A stretch of 64,000 bases of DNA from assembly GCF_040115645.1 (NCBI RefSeq), contig NC_089572.1, forward strand, positions 1,488,001-1,552,000. Reading direction: 5' to 3'. Under the pieces are notes generated by a model. The model was not told the origin of the DNA, did no database searches, and worked only from the letters and a program-made list of their open reading frames with translations. Made by a program: the position numbers and the translations under genes. The DNA is from Euwallacea fornicatus (Eukaryota; Arthropoda; Insecta; Coleoptera; Curculionidae). Position 1 is the stretch's first letter. The number at the start of each line of letters is the position of its first letter. Of the stretch, positions 1 to 11,383 are shown piece by piece.

Positions 1-599
1 ATCGTAGAGCCTAGCACTTCCTCAATCTCTAATATGGCTAATGGCCATGACAAAATATTGCCAAGCTTCTGGGTCCCTGGACAGTCTGTACAGGCTGCAA
101 AATTTAATCTTGAAAAACCAGACCCTACCATATATTGCCCAATCTCTGGAAAGCCCCTGAAAGTCAAAGATTTAATTGATGTTAAATTTACACCAGTTAA
201 TGAAGATAACAGCAAGTCAATTCATACCAGAGAAAACAGGTACATGTGTGCAATTACTCGGGACAGTTTGAGCAATTCAGTGCCCTGTGCAGTATTGCGG
301 CCCACGTAAGTTATATACAACTTTTTTTATTTGATATAGCAGTAAGAATTGTATTTATTAAGGGGGGATGTTGTAACATTGGAGTGTGTGGAGAAACTGA
401 TTAAAAAGGATATGATACATCCCCTTACCAGCAAAAAGCTCAAAGATAAAGATATTATTGTGATGCAAAGGGTGAGTTTATTAAATTATGCTTAGTTGAG
501 GTTCTATAATGTTATTTCTAATTTTAGGGTGGTACTGGTTATGCCTTGACTAACGAGAAGCTGCAAGCAAAGTATGAGAGACCAGCTTTACAGGCATAA
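1..599 (+). CDS. NOSIP: Nitric oxide synthase-interacting protein, C-terminal part (5' end outside window)
   Basis: Exons 1-305, 363-471 and 528-599, with GT-AG introns (gtaagt, gtgagt donors) and TAA at 597-599. The frame is open to the left window edge, so the Met at 34 is internal. In NOSIP family proteins this part holds the C-terminal half of the split U-box: the motifs CPISGKPLKVKDL, MCAITRDSLSNSVPCAVLRP, TLECVEKLIKKDM and IIVMQRGGTGYA are seen in order. NOSIP is known as a U-box E3 ubiquitin ligase that binds NO synthases and is also associated with spliceosomes. The N-terminal half is missing only because of the window. An AATAAA about 50 bp after the stop (near 649) is a plausible poly(A) signal. 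Identification is secure from the conserved C-terminal motif order. Confidence 0.93.
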
Positions 600-1732
600 A
601 TATATCTTTAATTATTTAGGTATCTATGTATTTTTTAAGTGTTGTATTAAATAAACAAATTATTTAATCGAAATTTTGTTATGATTGATAGGTAGATAAT
701 TTCTTGTATTAAAAATAATATTTATATTCAAACACTCCAAACAATACGTATAAATAAATGTAATGTAAATAAATGATCTGATTAAATTGTTTTGGAAATT
801 TCGTAGATTTTGTGTCATTTGATATAATCCCTTGAGTAAATCTTGAAGAATTTTATTATAATAATTATTATATCAATGATTTGTGAGCAAATCGTCCTAA
901 ACATAGTATATCCATGACTTCGACGAGTTCTGTCACCACGTCGCAGCAAGCGGTATGGTAATATCTGCACTGCTTTTTGAGAATAAGTGCCCTGCCTAGT
1001 TCGACACAAAAAACGCCATTTCCCGAATCTTGTCCCTAAATATAAGTTGATACTTATTTTTTATTTGGTGCTATCTAACATGTACTTTTAAATTAGATCG
1101 TAGCATCACAAAATAACAACACCAATAGTCGAAAAATTTCATGTCCATAAGCACATTGACGCACAACAAAGTATGCATGTACCACAATGCACTAGCACTG
1201 TGGTCTAGGTATAGTTATGTGAATGGAAAGTACAAAAGCCATGCAAAATGTTTTCTTTAGAACGGCTTCCTATTATGAAATCTAGTGTTGGACACCCGGT
1301 ATAACACGTGATGCTAATGACCCATTAAAAGTTACAAGTGCAATTTTACATTAGCTTTTAATAAAGCGTTCTCGTGCATCGGAGACCTTGATTCCAATTT
1401 AATTAGTTGCTACTAAACTACGAAACGAATATTATTTATGATTTGTCATACTAGTACTAGTTACAATACGTAAAATAGCTGAAGGTTGGTTTATAAATGG
1501 AGTGTAACTCTTAAATTTTGGCAAACACTCGTATGAGCTATTGTTCTTAGACATCAGCCTTATAAACACTTGAAAATATTGAATTGCATCACGATTAACG
1601 ATATAATCAATTCCGCAAAGTGTACCGATATCGTTTTTTAAAAGCGAGATTACTGATAGTGGGTGTTTTTCAAAATTATTTAGAACAAACTCGTATATTA
1701 ACAATTGTATCTAAACATTTTAGAGAGAAGGT
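600..1732. other. Intergenic DNA after NOSIP
   Basis: AT-rich, with a probable NOSIP poly(A) signal near 649-654. A minus-strand open frame at 1432-1704 begins only at a TTG and has no recognisable domain. I see no supported gene here. Confidence 0.5.
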
Positions 1733-1985
1733 ATGGGCAATAATTGGAGATTTATAAATGGGGATATCTGGTGGAAGTTTAAGACTGGTCTTGTCGTAGG
1801 CATAGACACATTCTTTTTTAAGTAAGTAATTTTTTTATAATTTTTTATTTCCCAGACAATGCCATCATATAGGTGATAGAATACTCAGGTTCAATAACAG
1901 ACATTTTACAAATATAGTACATGTAAATTCCGGCAAGGAACCTTATAGATCTGTTTCGGTCACATTTGTCTCCATCACGGATTAA
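1733..1985 (+). CDS. Possible two-exon micro-protein, unrecognised
   Basis: Candidate exons are 1733-1821 and 1856-1985. They join through a strong donor (aa|gtaagt) and an acceptor with a good pyrimidine tract (tttatttcccag), in phase, to give 72 residues. The N-terminal part contains GDIWWKFKTGLVVGIDTFFF, a hydrophobic stretch with aromatic residues that could be a single membrane segment. The rest is basic (HIGDRILRFNNRHF). I do not recognise a family. The intron would be only 34 bp, which is shorter than the other introns in this window and counts against the model. It could be a small membrane or mitochondrial protein, or chance. Confidence is low. Confidence 0.25.
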
Positions 1986-2732
1986 AGGTCGTTTATAAAA
2001 TATATAGGTCAAGAACACTCTAGATTAAATGCTAAGATATTCATTATGAGAACATAAAATTGGTTTTCAACGACCACTTTTACTCTGATCTAACGCTCTG
2101 GTTCTTGTTAACGAATCACTACCGGATATAATTTTATACGATTATTTTGTATATAGAATCGATCCTGGAATTTTCCAAACTAGATTTTGTATCACCCTGT
2201 ATGAAAACAAGTGTATTCTTTCAAGACGGACTTTAATGACCTATTTCAGGTCCAAAAATTGCAATAGATTGATTTACAAGCTATCTGCCGCTTGCAAATA
2301 CCTAGAGGAAGTTAAGTTCTTTTTTGCTTTTCTTTTATACACGTCATTACTTGATTTGTGAACTCGTTAAAGTATAAATTTGATGAAAGTCTTTTGCATT
2401 ATTTTCCTCAACTGGAAACTCAGTTGCTTTTGTAGACGTTCGTACTAAATCCACGAATCTATCAATTCGGTTTTTTCCAGTTCCGAAACAGAGAATATTC
2501 GTAATTTTCACAACAATCAAATTCGATCAAAAATACTTACCCTAAGTGCATTTTTATCTTGAAAGAAATTCCTTATTAAGCATCTGCGGAAGCTTGTCAC
2601 TTGAGAATTTATACTATAAACTACTAAATAAATAAAAAATATAAAAATGTACCTGCTGGCCGTGAAAATTCTTAAAGATATCGAGTCCTTTTTAGCTATC
2701 TACGCGAAAAACTTTTAAAATATTTTACATAA
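1986..2732. other. Intergenic DNA with a solo transposon-end motif
   Basis: Contains an inward CACCCTGTAT motif at about 2193-2202. Its complement reads ATACAGGGTGATACAAAA, matching the right end of the element at 23674-24446. No partner end was found nearby and no gene is seen. Confidence 0.45.
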
Positions 2733-4110
2733 TATACAGGGTGGCCCTGCAATGACGGTTCAATGCTTGACCGAACATTCCTGAACCCAAAGTGTTTTAA
2801 ATAAACTTACCTATATTCAATATGGCTTCGTTTGGGTGCTACAGGAGCTTCTCAGCTTAATATCGTTGTTTCGGAATAATTGCATAAATGCTTTTATCGA
2901 TTTTCACTAATTTTGAAACTAAAAGTTTCTACACAAATTGGCGCGTTTTGATGTGAGCAAGATCGTTTTTAATGCGTGAGAATATTTAAAATCGCGCCTG
3001 GTTCGTTTGTATTTTTGTTGTTCCTTGTGACCCAACTGGCCTTAATTCTTTACCCATCACAAGCTGACTTATTTTGAAACTTTTTTGTTTTTTGAAAAAT
3101 TTTCAGTAAGCATACAGTTTCTTAAAAAAAAAATTATTTAAGATTCTTTGCAGTTCATCATTGTCGTTTAGTCAGAAGGAAAAGATGAAAAAAGTTATAA
3201 TTCTAAATAACTACCAACTTAGTTTAATTCGTTTAACAAATCTTCAAAATGTTGGCAATTTTGTTGAATACACGAATAAATTTATTTAAAAAAATTAATT
3301 TATTTTAACTGTACATTAGCGTCTTCCATTGGCATTATTTGGATTAAAACTAACCGTTTCCCTAAGTCGTCTTTCAATACTCATAAAAATTTGATGGCTC
3401 GGAACTCTGCGACTCATTAAAAAAAATCAATATTCTATAATCCCAGAAAAAAAGCAAATATTTATTACTGAAATAATTCATTGTTACTTCTTGAAAACAA
3501 TTCGATATTAATTCTTAAAAAAAAATCTTAAAACAGTTAGATTTTCGGATTAATTTCGGCTCGAAGCAGAGGCGTACACAGAGGAAACCAGAAACATAAA
3601 AAATTCAATAGTAATCTCTGCAGAGAATTCAATATTAATCTTTGAAAAAAATTAAAAAAAAACAGTTCACCATTTTGAACTAATTTCAGTTTCCTCAGCG
3701 ATAATATAATATTTCATTTAAAAAAACAGAAAATTCTTCAATTTACTATGTACTCAACTCTCATCAACAACAACCATAATAAATTCTATCGATACTTGAG
3801 ACGTACTAAATATTTATGTTATTGTTGCGTATGACAGACAAAACGCAATTTTTTAAACACTTTTGTTCACAACAATGATACATTGAAGATATCATAAATA
3901 ATTTGTTTGAGCAGAAAGTATATGCAAAAATACCCCTTTCACTTCTCGCTACTAGGTAGTAACTTTTAGTTCCAAAATTGGTGAAAATCACTAAAGCCGT
4001 TTAGCAATTATTTCGCAAAATAATATTTATGTGAGAACTTTAACGACTTATGTTTGGTTCAGGAATATTTGGTCAAACGTTATACAGTGATTTCAAGAAC
4101 ACCCTGTATA
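2733..4110. mobile_element. Non-autonomous DNA transposon with ~150-200 bp terminal inverted repeats
   Basis: The left end begins TATACAGGGTGGCCC at 2733 and the right end finishes with CACCCTGTATA at 4110. Reverse-complementing the right end aligns it with the left: both carry ATTCCTGAACC about 45-55 bases in, and both continue to a shared block like GATTTTCAC(T/C)AATTTTG then AACTAAAAGTT. The inverted repeats therefore cover about 2733-2932 and 3955-4110, and they are imperfect. There is no coding capacity inside; the centre is A/T-rich with internal near-repeats such as AATTCAATA. Ends of the form TA-CAGGGTG with an apparent TA target duplication suggest a Tc1/mariner-type element, but that assignment is inference. 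Confidence 0.75.
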
Positions 4111-4683
4111 TTAATTTTTTAATTTAAATTTCAAATAAGAAAAGGCAATTTTCTCTTCCTCTCCACAAATATCAATATTGGTTTTTAAAACAATTATTTC
4201 AATATTCATTTTATCGCAAATACTGCAAGCTATGTTAACTTGTACTCTTATCACCTCGAGCTTGCACGATCACCGGAACTGCCACTTTGTTATTTTTATC
4301 ATGCCTTGGTGATGTTGAACTTGAATTTCATTTATCGCCAATGAATTAATTATAGTTAATTAATATACGCAAAAGTGGATGATGTTTTACTAATAATAAC
4401 GAAATTGTTGCAAGAAAAATCTTTAGAGTTCCCCCTATAAGCGATTCAAGCCCCTTTAAGAATTGATTTTGGGATATATTTATAAGGACTTTTTAAAATT
4501 ATTTTATTTTCCAGAATTGCCTCTCAAAATATTTCGATGTTATTTCCGAACACACTGTACATGGATTGATTTTTAACTGTAACTTGTTGTTGCTGCGGTT
4601 AATTTAAAATAGCCTCAATTGTCTGAACACGAACTCAACGTTTGGAACCAAAATGTTCGTTGTAGTTGCAGCGAACGTGATTT
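4111..4683. other. 5' flank of the patched-domain gene
   Basis: AT-rich, with no open frame of note. It should contain the promoter and 5' UTR of the downstream gene. No TATA box or initiator could be assigned with confidence. Confidence 0.4.
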
Positions 4684-7600
4684 ATGAATTATCTTCCTAT
4701 AAAATGTCAAAAATTTAATTCCAGATTGGGAGTTGCGATAGCAAAACAGCCAGTAAAAACCATAATACTTTGCGGTATTGCTGTACTAGTAAGCGGACTC
4801 GGGTTCCTTAGGTTCAGGCAGGAGAAAAATCCTTTAAAACTATGGGTACCAGCACACACTACCTTCATTCGAGACTCGGAATGGCTTCTGAGTACCTTTG
4901 AGAGGGGTTTCAGCGAGGAGATTATCGTAATGGTAGCTGATGATGTGCTCACTCCTGATGGCATCAATAAAGTATGCGATTTTTTAAAATTATCGTTAAA
5001 AAGTCCTCAAGTGAATGATGAATTTTTAAAACTTTTATCAAATGCGAACTACACTTAAAACATTTCAGCTCCTCCATATCCATAACAAAATCATGACTGC
5101 GAAAACTTGGAATAATATCACAATGAATGATGTCTGCTTCAGGTAAATAAGTTCTTGGGCTACATGACGCAAACAAGTATCGGTCATTTCAGAATCCCTA
5201 AAGTTGACAAAAAGTTACTCAAGATATTGCTGGGCAATCTCCAAGACCAGCGCGACCCAAGTCTAACCATGCCGCCTGCCATGTATTGCAGCTTCCTAGA
5301 GATAATGAAGAGCGAGTGTTATACCAAAAGTATTTTAGAATTGTGGGATTTTAATGTGACTCAAATCTCATTGCTAACCAAAGAAGATATTGTTAATGCT
5401 GTTAATTCGTATGATGAGAAGTATGTAAAAGCTTTTAAGTGAAGGTGGTGAAGAGGGAGAGGGGAAGGATTAAGAACTTGCTGAAATTTTCCTTCTGGTA
5501 GGTTTACTGTTGGGAGTTTCAAGAACTACAAAGATTTACTTGGAGGTGTAGTGAGAAATGAGACCGGTCACATCATAAAAGCGACAGCAATAGAAAATCA
5601 GTGGTTTTTGCTCGTGAACTTTTCCTCAGTGGACATGGACAAAGCAGGAAACATAGCTGGCACAAGGGAATGGGTGAGGATCAAAATTTCTCCAATTACT
5701 GAATTATGAAAATGCGCCAAATATTTTTAACAAAATTGTATTGAGTGTGAATTTTCCCGCAGGCCTCCGAGGAAGCTCTGGAATGGGAACTGACATTTTT
5801 AAAAATCGCGGAGGACATTTCAAAAAGTTTCGAGGGGATTTATTATTTTGCCGGAAGGAGGTAAGAAACCCTCTATCAACCTCTTTAACCATTCTTTATT
5901 ATTCTTTATTTGACTATAAGAATATCTCCTTAAGCAAGGTTTACACATGCTTGAAACATGACTCGCAAACTTTGAAGTACCTGTAAACTAGCATCAATAA
6001 TTTGTGCAAATAAATATGTTAAAAGTAATTGAACTGTTCGGCGCTAGTAACTGGCGCCAATAAATCCTGCTACTCTGCTTCAAGGTTGCGTGGTTTATCG
6101 GCGCCAGTGCAATTATTGGCGCCAAAAAATTCAACTACTTTTATAGTTGGTATTGGTATGAATTTTTGGGGCCAGCTTGCTTGGACTTCAAAATTAAAAT
6201 TTCTATATATGCAAAAACATTGGCGCCTGAACTAACTTGAACTATTCTTTCAGAAGACAGAGGTCCGTAGATTATCGTTCTGTGTATTAATCCTTTAGGC
6301 AATCGTAACAATTGCGCCAAAAATGTTAACTTTTTCACTTCTTTCAGTTTTGGAGATATTAGCAACAGTTCAACATTCAAAGACATGGACAAATTGTGTA
6401 TAGGAGTAGCCATTATGGTCGTCTACGTGCAATTTGTAATATCAAAGTTTAATTGGTTAGAAGCAAGGGTAAGTCCGTAAAAACCATAATATTATAAAAA
6501 CCTCAACACACACAAAATCTATAGTTTCTTTGACTAAATCTTTCTAATATGCTAAATTAGTTGGTTTTAGGTAGCGTTGGCCTGTTGTCTATAGGAATGG
6601 GTTTTATTGTCGGAATAGGAATATGCTCTTTACTAGGAATCTTCTACGGACCAGTGCACTTATCCTTACCATTCCTACTAATGGGGCTAGGTAAGGCACT
6701 TGTAATGGACTGCATAGTCCCAGAAATTTCAATTATAGATATTGAGTTATATGCAAAAGAAGCTAATTTATCAACACAAGAATAGTTTGCAGGAGTGGAC
6801 GATATGCTGGTGATAATGAGCTGTTGGGATGAGCTAGCTGAAGAGAATCGAAGCTTGCCACTTCCCGAGAGGGTGGGAATTATGTTACAGCACGCAGGAG
6901 TTTCTATAACAATAACGTCCTTTACTGATGTTATTGCATTCATTATTGGATGTTTTACAGTAAGTAATTATGTGTTAGTAAAGCAGAATGCCGACTTAAA
7001 AATTCTCACTATGATAATCGAAGTTTTTCGATGAAGTTACTAAATCTGGGGCGAGTTGACTTGCATTCGCTCAATTCGGTCCACGTTACAAACATCATTA
7101 CGTTCCTTTTGACTAATCGCCGTACGTCCGATTCTTTACGGAAACACTCGAATAGAACACGTTAGTTGGAAAGTGTAAACTCGTCCACTATTTAACATTC
7201 TTAGTCAAAATAAACGGCATTCCCCTATTGAGTAGAGACATACTATGATTTCAGAATCTCTGTGCCTTAAAATCGTTGAAATCCTCGAAACCGTCAAATC
7301 ATGTCTTTGTTTCAGATTCTGCCATGTTTAGAATCATTCTGTATCTACGCTGCAGTAGGCGTGTTCATGACTTTCGTATTCGTGAACACATTCTTCGTTG
7401 CTTGCTTCGTCTTGGATGAGCAACGATTAGAAATGAGGAGAAATGGCATAATACCTTGCATCGAGCATCATACATCTTACACACCAAATGAATGTAGCCA
7501 AAAGAGGCTTACTAATAGAGTGTTTGAATATATTTATGGCAATATTATTCTGACCACTCCTGGAAAGGTAAGAAAGTTCGTATTTAGGCTTTTTCCCGTA

Positions 7601-10600
7601 GTCAGATTTTTTTGTTGTTTTTTTTTCAGATCATCGTCATATGCATCACTATAATATTTGCTGGATTTAGCCTAAACAGTGCCGTGAAACTAGAACAAAG
7701 GTTCGATCCTGTTTGGTTTCTGCCCGAAGAAACACATTTAGCAAAATTTTTCGAAGTTCGAGAAACTCATTTTACTCAATTGGGTTTTGATGGAGGCTTG
7801 TATCTGGGAGCTTTAAATTATAGCCAGGAAATATCAAAAATAAAATTAAGCGTAGAAAAATTGGAAAATTTGACTAATGTGACGAGAAACGTGGTATCTT
7901 GGGTGGAGCCCTTTAGAAATTTTGTTTTAGTCAATTTCAAACACGGTGAGTTCATTTATTTTTATACGAATTTCGCAATAAAATGAGATTCATATTTGGA
8001 CGGTTTAGTTCTTTTTTTCTTACGGATAATTTTTTCCCCAATAATCTCATCATTTCGGTCAAAATTTCATCTCTTTTTTGAGAAGGACTGAGAATCGCAT
8101 TTGCAGTGAATGAGGGAATCATTCGTGGAAAAGAATTAACATAAAAACGATTTTTAGGTCTCTAAATTACTTTTTTGTATCATTTTAGATATTTACAAAT
8201 CAGATCTAGACGAAGCACGATTCAATGTCTTTATGTCTAAGTTCCTCCATAGTCCATTCTATGGGAGGTATCAGGGGAATTTTGTTTTTGAGACTGAATT
8301 GAAATGTGGTGCTCCTATCCCGAAGATTAAGGTAAGAGTTGTCTCGAACATTCATCAAGGTGAAATACCGACGTTATATCATTACGCAAATCTATTGCAA
8401 TCACGTTTTTCTACCATTGTACCCACATGTTAGCGAGTTTTGTAACAATAAATTTTCTGGACTATCAAGGAAATTCAGGGCCTGATAATAAAAAGTATCG
8501 TTCATCTAACTTTCCGAAATGTATTTGGCTTCGCGCCACACGCGACTTTTCCCAGCGCATAGAAAAATTCTATTTTCTGGACCCTTAATAAAATATACTA
8601 TGTATTACCGCAAATAAAATGTTTTTTTCATTGCTGAGACATATTTTTACCGCACAGGTGGCGGCAAATTTTTATAGTGCTCCACAAAATTGAATGCTTC
8701 AGAGCTTTGCGTTTTCAGATGTCGAGTATCGATTTCAGTATCATAAAACATATGGATCCAAGAGAGCAAATTAAACCAATGCACCAATTGCGAGATATTG
8801 CTGAAAACGTTCATTTCACCTCTGGAGATAAGTTCGCTACAGTGTGGTCCAAGATGTTTGGCATGTGGATTACGGACGAGGTATGGAGTGTTAGAGAGAC
8901 TAATACACTTATCCCGCAGTTGATTTTTTTTATCTATATCTAATGCTAATAGAAATAAGTAATTATCCCGATTTGGTGCAGTACCCTGTACAGGATTTAT
9001 AGTCTAAAGTTTCCCTTTCGGATATCCATAGTTTGAATCACTTAGTACACCTACCGCAGAAATATATAATGAAAATGTTTTTACGATAAGGTTCCAAAAA
9101 TCGAACAACATACAAGGTGTTGCATGTAAAGTTATTTAAGATAGCGCCTAGCCATTTTTCTATAAAAAGTAGCCTTTATTCTATTGATCAAATTATATCA
9201 TGAATGAAAAGTTTACAGAGAAGGGGACTTTTTATATCCTAAAAGTTAGCTACGTAGTTCCCTTTACCTGTAAAATAATTTCTGTAGAAATAACAAAACT
9301 AACAAATCCCCTTTGTTCCCCTGGATATTACCCTCTTAGAAAAGTTTCCAAGACTTTACTCCATTAGCCCTAAAAGGATTGCCTTTAGGTACTACTTTAA
9401 AACCGATATACATTTCAGTTGATTGACCAAGAAGTGGTGAGAAATCTGGAACTGGCTCTAATATGTGTGATGGGTTGTACTATCCTGTTGATAGTGAACT
9501 GGCAAATATGTTTCTGGATTTTCGTTTGTGTTCTGTTAACTATGCTCAATGTTTGTGGCTTTATGCAACGACTGAATTTGACAATTGATGTGGTAAGTTA
9601 TTGACTGGATTACTATAACGTATAATAGAGAAAAATTCGCTATTTTAATTGTATACTTCAGGTTTCCTGTATTGGCTTAGAATTGGCGATAGGTCTTTGT
9701 GTAGACTATGCAACCCACATTGGTCACACCTTTCTAACCATACATGAAGGGTCCAAAAGGGAAAGATCACTGAGGACAGTCAGTTCAATAGGTGCCGCTG
9801 TCTTATACGGGGGTTTCTCAACGTTCATAGGAGTTTTCATGATGAGCCAATCCGACGCTTACATTTTCATTTCGTTCTTTAAGGTAATTACATAAATGCT
9901 TTTTTTCAACTTCGGATCGTGCTTCAGTGTAAACACAAGATACGCGTGAGCTAGGTTTGTGCGTGGTGCAATTGGGCACTCCTATACTCCCGCCCTTAGC
10001 AACTGCCATAAGTCAATCATAGTCAAGCTCCGGGAAAATATGACGAGTCAACGTTTTTAAGCTCCCCATCTTATGTCAGGAACGTTTCTCGTAGCTTTAG
10101 CTATCTTGTGGTTACTGCCTTTAGGATAAAGACTGCATCTATTTATACATTAGGGAAATACCTTACTTAGGATCAGATTCCTCACATGTATTTTTTAGTT
10201 CGCCAGTTTGTTCAGATAATTGAGTATTTGGAAGATGTAAAATTTCTTCGAAGTGTCTACCATCCTTCCTGCAATTATGTCTTTTCTGTCTGCAAAACGT
10301 CTCAGTTCTAGTCCTCATTTTGAAAATTCCACCACAAGGGCACACCGGTACGTGACCTACTCTGTTAGAGGGTTCTTATATAGAACTCTTAAAATTAAGT
10401 CTGACTCTCAATTTGTTAAGAATAAATCAATGCCACAAAATATGAATCAATAGTGGGGTACCGAATTAACACTTACTAGTAGGGGAAGGAACGTATTAAT
10501 AATCGTAACCTAAAAGAGTAATATTTCTAAACTTTTGCTCCAGATTTTTTCCTTGGTGATCGTCTTCGGATTGTTCCATGGCACGGTGCTTTTTCCGGTC

Positions 10601-10690
10601 ATTTTAAGTTGGATTGGTCCTGATCCATATCCAAAGATGTCTAAGCCTCTACGCCAAATTGATGTTACAGACGAAAGGACGGAATTGTAG
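4684..10690 (+). CDS. Patched domain-containing protein (PTCHD3-like RND-family transporter), complete
   Basis: Fourteen exons: 4684-4971, 5143-5420, 5502-5673, 5763-5860, 6348-6468, 6561-6690, 6793-6959, 7316-7567, 7630-7945, 8189-8331, 8719-8880, 9419-9592, 9662-9883, 10544-10690. The sum is 2670 bp, 889 residues, with phase kept at every junction. TM1 follows the N-terminus (TIILCGIAVLVSGLGFL), with the family motif NPLKLWVP just after it. The first sterol-sensing-like bundle lies in exons 5-8 and contains GVDDMLVIMSCW, the TM4 acidic pair of RND proteins. The second bundle, in exons 12-14, contains GLCVDYATHIGHTF, the matching TM10 motif. Large extracellular loops lie between. Family members (PTCHD3, Drosophila Ptr, C. 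elegans PTR) are plasma-membrane relatives of Patched and NPC1 thought to move sterols or lipids. Which paralogue this is cannot be fixed by eye. The ATG at 4684 precedes TM1 by about 24 residues. Confidence 0.9.
6030..6320. repeat. Cluster of GGCGCC/GGCGCCA palindromes in intron 4 of the patched-domain gene
   Basis: GGCGC-containing words recur about every 10-100 bp: CGGCGCTAG, TGGCGCCAAT, CGGCGCCAGT, TTGGCGCCAA, TTGGCGCCTG and TTGCGCCAAA. Surrounding sequence is AT-rich, so the cluster stands out. It may be a degraded satellite or transposon piece; no family could be named. Confidence 0.4.
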
Positions 10691-11383
10691 GTTAAAATCA
10701 ATATATATGGAGATTTATAACACTTGAGTTGTTTAATAAATTTATTTAAAAAAAACATGTGTAGTTCCACATATTTTTATTATCTTACGTTTTCTCCCCC
10801 TTGCCTTAACATTGGTTGAATAATATGTTTCTGTTACTTAACAGCGTAAACTTCCAGTTTTCTATTATATACAAAAATCTCATTTGGAAATTAGAGAGTT
10901 CATTTTAGCAACGTTCCGATAAAAACCAGATTTCTGACATAAAACTAAATCTGTGAAATGGACGAAAGAAGTTACAATGAACAATCGCCATAGCGTCACT
11001 GAGGTGGTTCATATGAGGAGTACTTAGTGTATACAGTGTTTACTCTAAATGCACCTTATAAATGTAAATTTGTCAGAATTATATTTGACATCAGCGTCAA
11101 TACTGTCAAATAAGTAAATATCAATACAGAATACAGAAAAAAGATATCCAAAATCTAAAAACAAGTTGAATTTTAATGTATTTATTTAACATTGATAATA
11201 AATCACAACTGCTACATTATCTTAACTTGATCTAATTTTGCCAATAATGCCTTAACAGCATTAATAAATAATTAAGTAAGTACGTCCTAATAATCCAAAA
11301 GATACGTACGTACTAATTTCGCCTGTTTCCCAACACAGTTTCCTTAAAGGGCCAGCTGATGGTTCTCTCCTAGTTCAAAAGAA
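10691..11383. other. Intergenic DNA between the patched-domain and zinc-finger genes
   Basis: The two genes are on the same strand, so this holds the 3' UTR of one (TTAATAAA near 10733) and the promoter of the next. No gene is seen. Confidence 0.4.

Noticed and set aside
1432..1704. Minus-strand 90-codon open frame
   Set aside because: Starts at TTG, not ATG, and has no recognisable domain or supporting upstream exon. A possible acceptor (tttag) lies before it, but no partner donor was found.
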